This document shows positions 52,734 to 62,121 of a stretch of DNA of 64,000 bases, piece after piece; within the stretch, counting starts at the first letter, position 1; each line of letters starts with the position of its first letter. The notes beneath the pieces were generated by a model. It saw nothing but the letters and a program-made list of their open reading frames with translations. It was not told the DNA's origin and made no database searches. The DNA lies in contig JANWJQ010000164.1 of NCBI GenBank assembly GCA_025451875.1, positions 1 to 64,000 on the forward strand, written 5' to 3'. The position numbers were made by a program, and so were the translations under genes. The DNA is from Rhizomicrobium sp. (GTDB taxonomy: Bacteria; Pseudomonadota; Alphaproteobacteria; Micropepsales; Micropepsaceae).

Positions 52734-53096
52734 ATGGCCCTGCTCCTGACCCCGCAAATCATTGAAGGGGCTTATGAATTCCTACGCGCCACGCCGCCCT
52801 TCCGCAACTGGAAGCTGCCCCATGCCGATGAGGTCACCTTCGTGGTGTCCCGTCACAAAATGCATGTCGGCTATCACCGGGGATCGCGGCGCAAAATATA
52901 TTCCCATGAGATCGGCATCTCGTCGGCCTGCGTCGGCCATACAAACACGCTGCTGCGCACCATGGCGCATGAGATGATCCACCAGCATCAACAGCGCCAG
53001 CGGACCGATACGCCCAACACCGAACACAATGCAGAGTTCCTGCGGCTGGCGCGCATCGTTTGCCGCCATCATGGATGGGATGAAAAAGAGTTCTGA
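52734..53096 (+). CDS. SprT-like zinc metallopeptidase domain protein
   Basis: A 120-residue soluble protein with an HEMIH zinc motif (TMAHEMIHQHQQRQ, about residues 79-92) and a third ligand-type His (NTEHNAEFLRLARIVCRHHGW), the layout of SprT/Spartan-like metallopeptidases. It consists of the catalytic domain alone, without the C-terminal zinc ribbon. Substrate unknown; the SprT family often acts on proteins bound to DNA. GAGGCTG precedes ATG 52734. Its stop is 3 bp from the convergent response regulator gene. Confidence 0.8.
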   Translation: MALLLTPQIIEGAYEFLRATPPFRNWKLPHADEVTFVVSRHKMHVGYHRGSRRKIYSHEIGISSACVGHTNTLLRTMAHEMIHQHQQRQRTDTPNTEHNAEFLRLARIVCRHHGWDEKEF

Positions 53097-53099
53097 AAT

Positions 53100-53495
53100 T
53101 CAGCCCGGCACCGCGCCCAGCATGGCTTTTGCCGCGTGCGAAAGCTGAATCACGTTGAAGGGCTTTTGCAACGTCTTGATGGCGCGTTCGCGAACGAAGT
53201 CGGGCGGCGATTCAGTGTTGTATCCCGTCATGAACAGTACCTTCAGATCCGGACGCAACGCGAGCGCGCCTTCCGCCAGTTCGTAACCGCCAAGCCTCGG
53301 CATCTTGATGTCCGAGATCAGAAGCTCGATCTCGGGATGGCCACGCAGGATTTCCAACGCGCTCACGCCGTCACCCGCTTCGTAAACGGTGAAGCCGTCA
53401 TCCTTCAGCGTTTCCACGGCGACGATACGCAACATCGCTTCGTCTTCCGCGATGAGCACCGTGTGGTTTTCGGTTTGCGCTGAACCCATACTCAC
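53100..53495 (-). CDS. Single-domain response regulator
   Basis: A 131-residue protein made only of a receiver domain: VLIAEDEAMLRIVA (acidic pair), phosphoacceptor Asp in LLISDIKMPRLGGYELA (about residue 61), Thr in VLFMTGYN and Lys in KTLQKPFNV. There is no output domain, so it would signal by protein-protein contact or serve as a phosphate sink. Start is GTG 53495 (GTGA overlap with the kinase stop) or ATG 53489. It ends the TonB receptor-YfiR-kinase-regulator operon. Confidence 0.88.
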   Translation of the reverse strand: MSMGSAQTENHTVLIAEDEAMLRIVAVETLKDDGFTVYEAGDGVSALEILRGHPEIELLISDIKMPRLGGYELAEGALALRPDLKVLFMTGYNTESPPDFVRERAIKTLQKPFNVIQLSHAAKAMLGAVPG

Positions 53496-54856
53496 TGGCC
53501 TTCGTCGTTGATCGCGCGCGGCAGCAGAATCGTGATGATCGTACCCGAACCCGGCGCGCTTTCGATGCCAAGATAGCCGCCCGATTGTCGCACAAAGCCG
53601 AAGGCCGTGCTCAATCCAAGACCGGTTCCCTGCCCCAGCGGCTTGGTGGTGAAGAAGGGGTCTATCGCCTGGCGGCGCGTCTCTTCATCCATGCCGGCGC
53701 CATCGTCGCGCACGCGCAGCTCCACATAATCGCCGGTGGCGAAGCCATCGCCATCGAGCGGCGGCGTCATCTGCGCGATATCACGGGTCTCGATGGCAAG
53801 CCTTCCGCCACTCGGCATTGCATCGCGCGCATTGATCGCCAGATTGAGAATGACGTTCTCCATCTGGTTCACATCGCAGAGCACCAGCCACTTCGCGTCG
53901 AGCGCGAGCGCGGTCTCCACATGCGCGCCGACGGACTGGCGGATGAGCTCGCTCATGCCCGCGATCAATGCGCTCAGGCTTACCGCTTTGGGCGTTAGCG
54001 GCTGGCGGCGCGCAAAAGCCAGAAGGCGCTGCGTGAGGCCGGCCGCGCGGCGCAGCCCTTCCTCCGCGGATTCGATATAGCGCGCCAGCGGCTTGGCGTC
54101 CTCACCCAGCCGGCGCTGCAGGAGCTGGAGATTGCCCATCGCGATCATCAGCAGATTGTTGAAATCATGCGCGATGCCGCCGGACAATTGCCCAATGGCT
54201 TCCATCTTCTGGCTCTGGCGCAGCGCTTCCTCGGTTTTGTGCCGCTCTTCCATTTCGCGCTGAAGCTGCGCGTTCAGTTGGGCCAGATTGTCCGCGCGCA
54301 ATTTCAACTCTGTATTGGCCCGCGCCAGCGCACGTTGGGAAACACTCAGCACCACCATAACGAGCGCGCCCATGACGACGAGCAAACCGATGCCGAGATA
54401 GCGCGCGATGCGGCGCTGCACCGTCTCTGCGGTCGCCCAGACATAGACGGTGCCGATCTTCACATTTTTCTGCGCGATCGGGACCGAGATTGCGAGCAGA
54501 CCCAGCTTCGAAAGCTGCGATACATCGCTGAGATTATCCGGCAGCGCGCCGACGCGCGAGGTCTGGGCCGTCAACTTTCCGGCCTGATTGTAAACCCCGA
54601 CCGCCTGCAGCTCCGGATTCACCTTCATCGCATCGACATATTCCTGCGCCGATTTGCGGTCGTCGAAAATCACCGCCGCAGTTTCGTTGGCCGCAAGGAT
54701 AGAGGCCTGTTCGGTGAAATCCTTCACCTGCTGGGTGCGATAGATGTTTTCCTCATAGAGCGCGATCGCGACGCCGGAGAAGATCAGGAAAGCGGCCGCG
54801 ATCAGCGCCAGCAGAACCGGAATTCGCCATTGCGCGGCGCTGTGCGGATTGTTCAT
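53492..54856 (-). CDS. Membrane histidine kinase with CHASE8-like periplasmic domain
   Basis: A 454-residue kinase: TM1 (about 12-33), a periplasmic domain with [26 protein letters not shown] (quoted as residues 56-81), characteristic of CHASE8 domains, TM2 (about 148-169), a coiled-coil linker, HisKA with [18 protein letters not shown] (His about 228) and HATPase with [19 protein letters not shown] and [21 protein letters not shown]8 domains often work with the YfiR-type protein encoded next to them; that gene overlaps this start by 4 bp. Its cognate target is the coupled single-domain regulator. Confidence 0.88.
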   Translation of the reverse strand: MNNPHSAAQWRIPVLLALIAAAFLIFSGVAIALYEENIYRTQQVKDFTEQASILAANETAAVIFDDRKSAQEYVDAMKVNPELQAVGVYNQAGKLTAQTSRVGALPDNLSDVSQLSKLGLLAISVPIAQKNVKIGTVYVWATAETVQRRIARYLGIGLLVVMGALVMVVLSVSQRALARANTELKLRADNLAQLNAQLQREMEERHKTEEALRQSQKMEAIGQLSGGIAHDFNNLLMIAMGNLQLLQRRLGEDAKPLARYIESAEEGLRRAAGLTQRLLAFARRQPLTPKAVSLSALIAGMSELIRQSVGAHVETALALDAKWLVLCDVNQMENVILNLAINARDAMPSGGRLAIETRDIAQMTPPLDGDGFATGDYVELRVRDDGAGMDEETRRQAIDPFFTTKPLGQGTGLGLSTAFGFVRQSGGYLGIESAPGSGTIITILLPRAINDEGQ

Positions 54857-55404
54857 GGCGCGGCCTTCCGCGGCTTAACAGTGCGGGCCAGATCCAGAAG
54901 CTTGGAGCTGATCGAAAGCCCACCCTTGGCGGCGGCCGCATCGTCAATGTCGAAGCGCACATGGTTCTGCTCGACGACGAAGGCGACGATGCCCGGCGCC
55001 GGCGCGCCGGAATCGGTCACCGTCAGCACAGGCTTTCCGTCGAAGGCGCGCAGCATATCGCTTTCGGCTTGCGGATCGGCGGCATCCACGAACGCGACCT
55101 GGCAGGATGCATCGCCCGGCGCTGCGTTGCGCCGCACCGAAACCGGATGCTCGCCGATCCGCTGATCGGCCACCGCCTTGTCAAGCGCCGCGCCAAAAGG
55201 ATCGCGGCCGAGGATGCAGATCGCGATGGGACCGTTCGGCGTGGGAAACACAGAGGCCGGCCAATCGACGAATGGCAGCATCTTGTAGAGATAGGCGCCC
55301 TTCACCGCATATTCGACCGAATTTTCGCCCGCGAAAGATGGAGCAGCGGCAGTCACGGCGAACGCCGTTGCCGCAATCCATGCGCGCGATTTGCCCACGC
55401 CCAT
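54853..55404 (-). CDS. YfiR-like periplasmic protein (DUF4154)
   Basis: A 183-residue exported protein with a signal peptide ending PSFAG. ATG 55404 is used, 2 bp after the receptor stop; a GTG at 55419 would overlap that gene. The YfiR fold is recognisable: EYAVKGAYLYKMLPFVDWPASVF, ICILGRDPFGAALD, CQVAFVDAADP, LTVTDSGAPAPGIVAFVVEQNHVRFDIDDAAAAKGGLSISSKLLDLA (all within the quoted blocks of the family). Two cysteines can form the stabilising disulfide. In Pseudomonas, YfiR restrains the YfiN cyclase through its periplasmic domain; here the partner is probably the kinase. Confidence 0.9.
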   Translation of the reverse strand: MGVGKSRAWIAATAFAVTAAAPSFAGENSVEYAVKGAYLYKMLPFVDWPASVFPTPNGPIAICILGRDPFGAALDKAVADQRIGEHPVSVRRNAAPGDASCQVAFVDAADPQAESDMLRAFDGKPVLTVTDSGAPAPGIVAFVVEQNHVRFDIDDAAAAKGGLSISSKLLDLARTVKPRKAAP

Positions 55405-55406
55405 GT

Positions 55407-57332
55407 CTAGAATTTCCACCGCGTATCGACGAAGAAGCTGCGCTTGATCTCATCGCCCGGCGCGAATTCCAGATGATGGTCGTGCAACAGGTTGAAGCCG
55501 GAGAGCGACAGCTCGATCTTCTCGGTGATCATCCAGCCCAGCCGTGCATTCAGTTCGACATAAGACGGCACATGCGGATCGGGAAGCCGGCCGACATAGC
55601 GGAAGTCCGCATCGAAGGTGACGCTGTCACTGAGGTTCATGGAGGAGCGCAGCGACGCCTGATGGTGCGGATCGTTACCCTGTTGCGACAACCCCAAAAG
55701 CCCGCTCGCGCCGGGTTTGAATTTGAAGCTCTCGCTCTGAATGTTCGCACCCGCCGACAGCTTCCACCAATCGGCCGCTTCATAGGTGGCCCAACCCTCA
55801 ATGCCGTACACCCGGCCTTTCATGCCATTGCCCCAATGAAGCGGCAGAAACCCGGATACCTGGTCGAGTTCGATGCTTTTAAGGTCGTCATATTCATCGT
55901 CGAACGCCGACAGCGAAAGCGAAGCGTTCTGCGATAACTGCCCGCGATAACCCAGTTCGTAAGCCGTCAATTTTTCCGGAAGGAAATCGGGATTGCCGTT
56001 GAGAAAACGCGTCGGCCCCAGATCTTCGCCCACATGGGTGTCGAACGGCGTCGGCGAACGGACGGCATAGGAAATCGCGGCCCACAGCATATTGCTGTCA
56101 TCCAGCCGCCAGGATGCGCGTGCGTTCGGCATGGGCGTAATGCCCGAATAGGGATCGTTCTCGAATTTCAGGCCGAGCTTCAGGTCGAAATTATCCGACA
56201 GTGCCATCTGATCCTGGATGAATATGTCCGAGAGATTCAGACTGCCCCGGTTCGGAATGAAGAGAAGGGAGGTCGCCGGGCCTATCTGGTTGGTAATGGA
56301 ATAATGGCTCAGGCGCTGGCCGGCACCTACCACGATGTTGTTCCAGCGTCCCAGCGAGAAATTGTATTGGGCGTCGATATTGTAGGTATCGACCGTGAAG
56401 CCGGCGCTACCGCCGGTCGTGGTGCGTTCGACATTGTCGTAATAGGCCAGCACCTGCAGCGAACTTCCGTCCGCGAAATCATGGCTCCAGTTCGCCGACA
56501 GATTGCCGCCGGAGATCAGTCCGTCGGCAGCCGCGCCATTGTTCTCGCGTCCATCATAGACATCGCCCTGCACCGTCAGCGTGTCGTCGCCCGGCGTCCA
56601 GTCCAGGCGAAAGCCGCCTTGCGGCTTGTACCAGCCGTCATGCGCGGAGGTGTCGAAAGACTTGTCGCGGAAGGTTTTGATATAGGCGCGATAGGTGAGA
56701 TCGTCGCTCAGTACGCCGCCATATTGCAGGCTGGCGCTTGCATATTGATTGCCCGCGCCGAATTCCAGCACACCGCCCTGCGTGTCGGAGGATTTGCGCG
56801 TGACGATGTTGATGACGCCGTTGACGGCGTTCGCGCCCCACAAGGTCGCGCCCGGCCCGCTGATGACTTCGATGCGCTCGACATTTTCGGGCAGCACATC
56901 CTGCATGTCCCAATACATGCCGGAGAAGAGCGGATTATAGACGCTGCGGCCGTCGATCAGCACGAGCAGCTTGTCGGAGAAATTCTGCGCGGCGGAATTT
57001 CCGCTGAAGCCGCGCGCGGTGATGATGTAATTGGCGGGGCTGGTTTGCGCGACCTGAAGGTTGGGCGCCAGGCGCAGCATTTCCGGAATGCTGGTCGCGC
57101 CGGAACGCACGATATCGTCATGCGTGATCACATAGATCGCGGCGGGCGCGGCGCTCAGCTTCTGGGCGCGCTTGGAGACGGAGGTGATCTCCACATTGCC
57201 CAGCTGCTCGATGGAAAGCTTGCTGAAATCCGCGGCGGCAATCTGCTGCTGCGCCTGCGCAGGCGCCAAACAGCCTCCTCCGAGAGCGGCGGTAAGAATG
57301 GCCGCCAGCCCGTAGCCCCTCGTCCTTGGCAT
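55407..57332 (-). CDS. TonB-dependent receptor heading a signalling operon
   Basis: A 641-residue outer-membrane receptor. The signal peptide ends APAQAQ; then comes FSKLSIEQLGNVEITSVSKRAQ, the N-terminal motif of a receptor subgroup often found beside DUF4154 proteins, the plug (IYVITHDDIVRSGATSIPEMLRLAPNLQV, ARGFSG, DGRSVYNPLFSG, ERIEVISGPGATLWGANAVNGVINIVTRKSSDT) and the barrel ending in Phe (DTRWKF). The ligand is unknown. It is the promoter-proximal gene of the operon, 124 bp from the divergent transglycosylase gene. Confidence 0.92.
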   Translation of the reverse strand: MPRTRGYGLAAILTAALGGGCLAPAQAQQQIAAADFSKLSIEQLGNVEITSVSKRAQKLSAAPAAIYVITHDDIVRSGATSIPEMLRLAPNLQVAQTSPANYIITARGFSGNSAAQNFSDKLLVLIDGRSVYNPLFSGMYWDMQDVLPENVERIEVISGPGATLWGANAVNGVINIVTRKSSDTQGGVLEFGAGNQYASASLQYGGVLSDDLTYRAYIKTFRDKSFDTSAHDGWYKPQGGFRLDWTPGDDTLTVQGDVYDGRENNGAAADGLISGGNLSANWSHDFADGSSLQVLAYYDNVERTTTGGSAGFTVDTYNIDAQYNFSLGRWNNIVVGAGQRLSHYSITNQIGPATSLLFIPNRGSLNLSDIFIQDQMALSDNFDLKLGLKFENDPYSGITPMPNARASWRLDDSNMLWAAISYAVRSPTPFDTHVGEDLGPTRFLNGNPDFLPEKLTAYELGYRGQLSQNASLSLSAFDDEYDDLKSIELDQVSGFLPLHWGNGMKGRVYGIEGWATYEAADWWKLSAGANIQSESFKFKPGASGLLGLSQQGNDPHHQASLRSSMNLSDSVTFDADFRYVGRLPDPHVPSYVELNARLGWMITEKIELSLSGFNLLHDHHLEFAPGDEIKRSFFVDTRWKF

Positions 57333-57456
57333 CGTGTCCCCTGCTCAGCCCACAACCATCGGCAGGGGCAGAACGCGGGGGGTAGTCAAAAGTTCCATGT
57401 CTTTTGCGCGATTTCAGCGGCCTTTTCTGCCCCCCAGAACCGGGTGAGAATGGTGC

Positions 57457-58389
57457 GTGGCGTCCTCATTTCTTTCTTCCGGCCAGATCGCATCGCTCCA
57501 AGACCGGGGTAGCGCGGCCCTGCGCCTGGCTCGCCAATACTGGATAGCCCTCGCTGTCGTCCTGACCAGCGCCCTCATTGGTGGAGGTCTTCTGATATTT
57601 CATGGACGCGCCGCGCCGCCACCGGTCGCAACCGTACAGAAAAAGCAGGTGCACGTTGCTGCGCACAAGCCGCCGGCGCCGCCCGGGAAAGCCGCGGCCA
57701 AGCCGCTCCCAAAGCCATCGGCATTCGACCTCGAAGAGCAGATGAGTTTCAGCCAGCTCATGAACCGGTGGAATCCCGCCATCGCGGAAGCGGCGAAGAA
57801 ATACGGCGTGCCGCAACCGTGGATCCGCGCGGTGATGCAGATCGAAAGCGGCGGGCGCACCATGCTGGGCGAGAACCAGCCGATCAAATCGAACATGGGC
57901 GCGATGGGCCTCATGCAGCTCATGCCCGAAACCTATAACGACATGCGTGTCCAAAACAGATTGGGCAAAGACCCTTACGATCCGCACGACAACATCATGG
58001 CAGGCACGGCCTATCTGCGCTTCCTGCGCGCGCGTTATGGCTATCCGCAAATGTTCGCCGCCTACAATGACGGGCCGGGCAATCTGGAAGCGCGCATGAT
58101 GGGCCGCGGATTGCTGCCGCAGGAAACGCAGAACTACATGGTCAACATCACCAACGCGATGGCGCATGGCGGCGCGGGCGGGCGTGGCGCGGTGGTGAAA
58201 TTCACCCGGCCGAACGGTGAACCTGCCATGATCAATACCGCCGCGGTCGTCTCCGTGCGCGCCTCCTTTCCCGGCGAATATGCGCCGGGCGTGCAATCGG
58301 TGATCACTGTCGGCCGCTTGCGGCAAGGCGTGCGCGAGAGTGCGGCGCAAGCCAAATCCATCATCCGCGCGCATGGCGGCGGCATCTGA
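57457..58389 (+). CDS. Membrane-anchored lytic transglycosylase (SLT family)
   Basis: A 310-residue peptidoglycan-cleaving enzyme with an N-terminal anchor (WIALAVVLTSALIGGGLLIF, about 29-48), a Pro/Ala/Lys-rich periplasmic linker, and the Slt domain: AAKKYGVPQPWIRAVMQIESGGR with catalytic Glu, GAMGLMQLMPETYNDMR, NIMAGTAYLRFLRARYG and AAYNDGPGNLEA. The C-terminal ~70 residues are not conserved in the domain. The start is GTG 57457. It stands alone, divergent from the receptor operon. Confidence 0.9.
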   Translation: MASSFLSSGQIASLQDRGSAALRLARQYWIALAVVLTSALIGGGLLIFHGRAAPPPVATVQKKQVHVAAHKPPAPPGKAAAKPLPKPSAFDLEEQMSFSQLMNRWNPAIAEAAKKYGVPQPWIRAVMQIESGGRTMLGENQPIKSNMGAMGLMQLMPETYNDMRVQNRLGKDPYDPHDNIMAGTAYLRFLRARYGYPQMFAAYNDGPGNLEARMMGRGLLPQETQNYMVNITNAMAHGGAGGRGAVVKFTRPNGEPAMINTAAVVSVRASFPGEYAPGVQSVITVGRLRQGVRESAAQAKSIIRAHGGGI

Positions 58390-58631
58390 GTTTGTGCGAA
58401 TTTCATGACAGCAAACCGCCGAACTGCCGGTTCCGGCCAGGAAATGCCACGATGGCGCAATGTTTCTTCCCGGTTGCAAGCCTTCGCTAACCACTCGTGA
58501 TACTGGACATGGCAGGCTGAACGTCGGAAGTTATGCCCGTTGAGCTGGGGCGCAGTTTGCGCCATTGCGGGAAATGTTTCGCCTTCCATGCGCGTGAATT
58601 GGCGCCACGGCCCTTTAAAGGATAGGGCTGC

Positions 58632-59684
58632 GTGAGTTCGAAGGGCTTTTCGGAAGACCACCCTGCCAGGGTGGCCGTTTCATCCGTGACCGATCCGCTG
58701 AATGCGGAACTGGCGCGCCGCGTCCTTCAGGCCGCGCCCACCATCATCTATGTCTATGACCTCCAAGACGCGCGCAGCGTTTTCCAGAACCGCCGCTTCG
58801 CCGAACTTCTCGGCCATGCCGAAACGCCGGCCGACGAATGGCGCGGTTTCATGCATCCCGAAGATGAGAAGCGTTTTGCGCAGCATCGCGCCCGGCTGAA
58901 GACGATCGCGCCCGGCGAGACGCTGTTCTGGGAATTTCGCATGCGCGATGCGGGCGGCCAATGGCGGTGGTTTCTCGGGCGGGATGTCCTGCTTTCGCAG
59001 GATGATGCCGGCAAGCCTCTGCTCATTGTCGGCAACGCGGCGGACATCACCGAGCAGAAGGATGCCGAGGAGCATATGGAAATCCTCGCCGGCGAGATGC
59101 GCCATCGCGCCAAGAACCTCATCTCGCTTGTCGAAGGGATCGGACGCTTGTCCCGTCCCAAAAATCGCTCCGACATCGACGCCTTCATCGATGTTTATAT
59201 GGGCCGCCTGAAGGCGCTTCTGCACACCGGCGATATTGTTTTGTCGTCCAATCAGCGCATGGCGTATCTGTCGGCCGTGGTGGAAACCGCATTAAAGCCT
59301 TTTCAAAACGACGATTCACCGGAACGCATCGCCCTGCGGGGACCGGCGGTGATCGTGTCGGAAAAAACAGCGGGCGGCCTCGCATTGGCCCTCCACGAAC
59401 TGGCGACCAACGCCGTGAAATATGGCGCTCTGTCGGTGCCCGCCGGAAAAGTCTCGCTGCAATGGACCTTGACGCCGCACGAAACCGGCGAGCGGTTCGC
59501 CATGGAATGGCAGGAAAGCGATGGCCCGCCGGTCGCGCCGCCGCAAGCCGAAGGCTTCGGCGGCAAAGTGATCCGCCACAGCATCGCGCATGAACCCGCC
59601 GGGCGGATCGCGCTCGAATATTTGCCGGACGGCCTGCGTTGCAGTTTCACTTTTGAGATTCCGTTCGGAAACCCGAATTCCTGA
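58632..59684 (+). CDS. PAS-HWE family histidine kinase (soluble)
   Basis: A 350-residue cytoplasmic kinase: a PAS domain (about 25-145; TIIYVYDLQDARSVFQNRRFAELLG and DITEQK at its end) followed by an HWE module with EMRHRAKNLISLVEG (His about 157), HELATNAVKYGAL (N-box) and the WQESDGPPV segment holding the diagnostic Trp-Glu. HWE kinases are common in alphaproteobacteria and several feed into the general stress response; the PhyR locus is 2.8 kb away. GTG 58632 is preceded by AAAGGAT. A 7-bp hairpin (CCACCCT-GCC-AGGGTGG, 58658-58674) lies just inside the gene. It converges on the next kinase gene with 4 bp between stops. Confidence 0.9.
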   Translation: MSSKGFSEDHPARVAVSSVTDPLNAELARRVLQAAPTIIYVYDLQDARSVFQNRRFAELLGHAETPADEWRGFMHPEDEKRFAQHRARLKTIAPGETLFWEFRMRDAGGQWRWFLGRDVLLSQDDAGKPLLIVGNAADITEQKDAEEHMEILAGEMRHRAKNLISLVEGIGRLSRPKNRSDIDAFIDVYMGRLKALLHTGDIVLSSNQRMAYLSAVVETALKPFQNDDSPERIALRGPAVIVSEKTAGGLALALHELATNAVKYGALSVPAGKVSLQWTLTPHETGERFAMEWQESDGPPVAPPQAEGFGGKVIRHSIAHEPAGRIALEYLPDGLRCSFTFEIPFGNPNS

Positions 59685-59688
59685 CCGG

Positions 59689-61458
59689 CTAGTGCAGAGT
59701 CTCGCCGGTGCCGGCGCCTTTGGACGCGAAGGCCGGATCGTTTGACGGCATGTCGCGCGATACGCGAATGGCGGGGCCTTGCGTGCCCGAATGCACCGGC
59801 AGGCGCAGCGACAGACGCGATTTTCCTTCCGCCGTTTTCTCGATCCAGAATTCGCCTTTGAGCTGTTCGGCCAATGCGGCGAGAATCCTCTGCGGGGATG
59901 GCCGCCCCTTGGCGAGCGCCGCGGAAGCGAACACGCCGTCCTCGATCCACAGCAGAAGATGATCGGGGCCGTCGCCGCCGAAATGCAGATCGACATGGCG
60001 GATGGCTTCATCCTTCTGCGGCACGAAGAGTTCGAACGACAAGGCTTCCACCGCGAAGAAGGACACCGGCGTCGCCATGTCCGGTGGCAATAGCCATTCT
60101 TCGGCGTCGATGGTGAGCCGGTAGCGAATGTTGCTTTCGACGGCGACGGTCCGCATCTGCTCGCCAAGCTCGATGAACAGGCGGCGCATATCGAGGATCG
60201 GCGTTGTGTCGTTCATCTCCATGAGGCGCTGGATCAGTGTCAACGCACCCACACGCGCCAGTATCTGCGAAAACGCCAGGCGGCTCCCCGCATCGGCGAT
60301 GTTCTGCGAATAAAGGCTGATCAGGCTGGCGACGATCTGCAGATTGTTCTTGATGCGGTGATGGATTTCGCGCGCCATCGCCGATTTCTGCGCCAGCGCA
60401 AAATTGAGCGTGCGGTCGCGGTCGCGGATGGATGTCGCCATATTCTTCATTTCGTCGCCGAGAACCCGGAACTCGTCGGGTGCTTCCTCAAGCTCGGTCA
60501 ATTCCAGGGCGAAATGGTTTTGCCCATAGGCTGCGGAAACGCGCTTCAGATAGGTCGTCCAGCGGATGACGAAACGCTCGGTGCCGAGCCACATCGCAAT
60601 GGACGCCAGGATCACCATCAGAAGCGGCAGCAGGATATTTCCCAACAGATATGCCTGCGAAACGCCGAAAGGCAGCGGCTCTTCCATCGCGAACGCAATC
60701 AGCCGCCGGCTGTTTTCGATCCGCTCCGCCGTCCAGCGCCAGCGCACATGGTCGCCGGTGTCTGCATAGAAGGTGTGCTGCTTGTGATCGACGCCGGCTT
60801 TCGCCACCGCCTTGTTCAAACCGTCGGGAACAGCCCGGTTGGATGCGATGATGGTGCCGCCGCGATCCACAATCAGCATCAGCCCGTAGGGCGGCAATCT
60901 TCCGTAGGGGCTTGTCTGGCTCACCCAGCGCAGATCGAGCGCCGCGCTCAATGCGCCCTTGAAGGCGCCGGACGCATCGTGAAGCGGCAATGTGTAGGGA
61001 AGCACGGGGCGCTCGGCCGCCGCGCTGGCAAGCACCGGCGGCACACCGGCGGCTTTTCGCGGCTGAATCCGCTTCCACCAGGGAAGTTTGGAATAATCAG
61101 GCACATCGAACGCACCTGTGGATGAGCATACCGGCTTTCCCTGCGCGTTCACGAAGGTCAGGTTGAGTATGTTGGGCAGGCCGATGACGGCAGTCTTCAG
61201 CATTCTGCCGCAGGCGACGGGATCGGCATCCAGTTCGGAACGCGCGGACAAGCCCTGCAGCAGATGCGCGGTGCCGGAGAAGATGTTCAGTTCGTTATGG
61301 GTCGCGTAGATCGCAGTCTGCCGCAGCACGTCGTCGATCGCCGCCTGGCGCGCGCGCACATGCATGACGCCCTGGGCGATGCTGGCGATGGCGAGCGGCG
61401 CGAGCGCCAACACGACGATCAACATCAGCTGCGCGCGAAGTGACTTCGCCTTCAACAC
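59689..61458 (-). CDS. HisKA_2-type sensor kinase of the stress locus, degenerate ATP-binding domain
   Basis: A 589-residue membrane sensor with TM1 (about 11-30), a ~240-residue periplasmic Cache-like domain, TM2 (about 275-295), a HAMP-like linker and a HisKA_2 module (REIHHRIKNNLQIVASLISLYSQN, His about 367). The C-terminal ATPase part is unusual: where active relatives show an ELVTNALKH-type N-box, this reads FFAVEALSFELFVPQ, and the DDG glycine loop is reduced to WIEDGVFAS. It is 30 bp downstream of ecfG in the same operon, which points to a role in the general stress response (PhyK-like sensor or a modulator without kinase activity). Confidence 0.85.
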   Translation of the reverse strand: MLKAKSLRAQLMLIVVLALAPLAIASIAQGVMHVRARQAAIDDVLRQTAIYATHNELNIFSGTAHLLQGLSARSELDADPVACGRMLKTAVIGLPNILNLTFVNAQGKPVCSSTGAFDVPDYSKLPWWKRIQPRKAAGVPPVLASAAAERPVLPYTLPLHDASGAFKGALSAALDLRWVSQTSPYGRLPPYGLMLIVDRGGTIIASNRAVPDGLNKAVAKAGVDHKQHTFYADTGDHVRWRWTAERIENSRRLIAFAMEEPLPFGVSQAYLLGNILLPLLMVILASIAMWLGTERFVIRWTTYLKRVSAAYGQNHFALELTELEEAPDEFRVLGDEMKNMATSIRDRDRTLNFALAQKSAMAREIHHRIKNNLQIVASLISLYSQNIADAGSRLAFSQILARVGALTLIQRLMEMNDTTPILDMRRLFIELGEQMRTVAVESNIRYRLTIDAEEWLLPPDMATPVSFFAVEALSFELFVPQKDEAIRHVDLHFGGDGPDHLLLWIEDGVFASAALAKGRPSPQRILAALAEQLKGEFWIEKTAEGKSRLSLRLPVHSGTQGPAIRVSRDMPSNDPAFASKGAGTGETLH

Positions 61459-61488
61459 ACGCCAGTGCCCCCCGCATGGCGGCGGCCA

Positions 61489-62121
61489 TTAGCCGGGAGC
61501 CTTCTCCGTGACCGACCGTCCGAATTTGAAAAATGCATCGGTGGGATCTTCTGGATGCTCCGACCGCGCCGGTAATACGCCATCTTTTCCTTCGACAAGG
61601 CTTTCCAGCCGCTTGCGCGCACGCGACACGCGGCTCTTGATCGTTCCGACCGCGCAACCGCAAATCGCGGCGGCTTCATCGTAACTGAACTCCCCAGCGG
61701 TCAAAATCAGCGCTTCCTTCTGTTCGAACGGAAGCATGTTGAACGCGCGCATGAGATCCGACAGGTCGAGCGAGGCATGCTGCTCGGGCTCCATCGCATC
61801 GGAATGAATCGATTCCGCTGCCGCGTAGTTGGTGACCGTCTTGGCGCGGCGATGGTTCGAATAGAACTCATTGCGCAGAATGACAAAAAGCCAGGCTTTC
61901 AGATTCGTGCCCGGGCGGAATTTGTCGCGCGCCTGAAGCGCCTTGGCGAGCGTTTCCTGCGCTAGGTCGTCGGCCAGATCGCGCTTGCCGCACAAGGAAC
62001 GCGCGAAGGCACGCAGCACCGGAACCATTTCAACCAGACCGGCGCGGAATGTCTTTTCCTCTTCCTTCGTCATCGGACGAGGAGCGTCTTGGTGTTCGTG
62101 GGCTTCCAGAGGCCGGTTCAT
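61489..62121 (-). CDS. ecfG: General stress response sigma factor EcfG
   Basis: A 210-residue ECF sigma factor of the EcfG (ECF15) group. Region 2 has DLADDLAQETLAKALQARDKF and GTNLKAWLFVILRNEFYSNHRR; region 4 has FNMLPFEQKEALILTAGEFSYDEAAAICGCAVGTIKSRVSRARKRL. It directs transcription of stress genes with GGAAC...CGTT promoters once released from NepR. The nepR stop overlaps its start by 4 bp (ATGA), so sigma and anti-sigma are made together. The residues after 170 are a variable tail. Confidence 0.95.
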   Translation of the reverse strand: MNRPLEAHEHQDAPRPMTKEEEKTFRAGLVEMVPVLRAFARSLCGKRDLADDLAQETLAKALQARDKFRPGTNLKAWLFVILRNEFYSNHRRAKTVTNYAAAESIHSDAMEPEQHASLDLSDLMRAFNMLPFEQKEALILTAGEFSYDEAAAICGCAVGTIKSRVSRARKRLESLVEGKDGVLPARSEHPEDPTDAFFKFGRSVTEKAPG

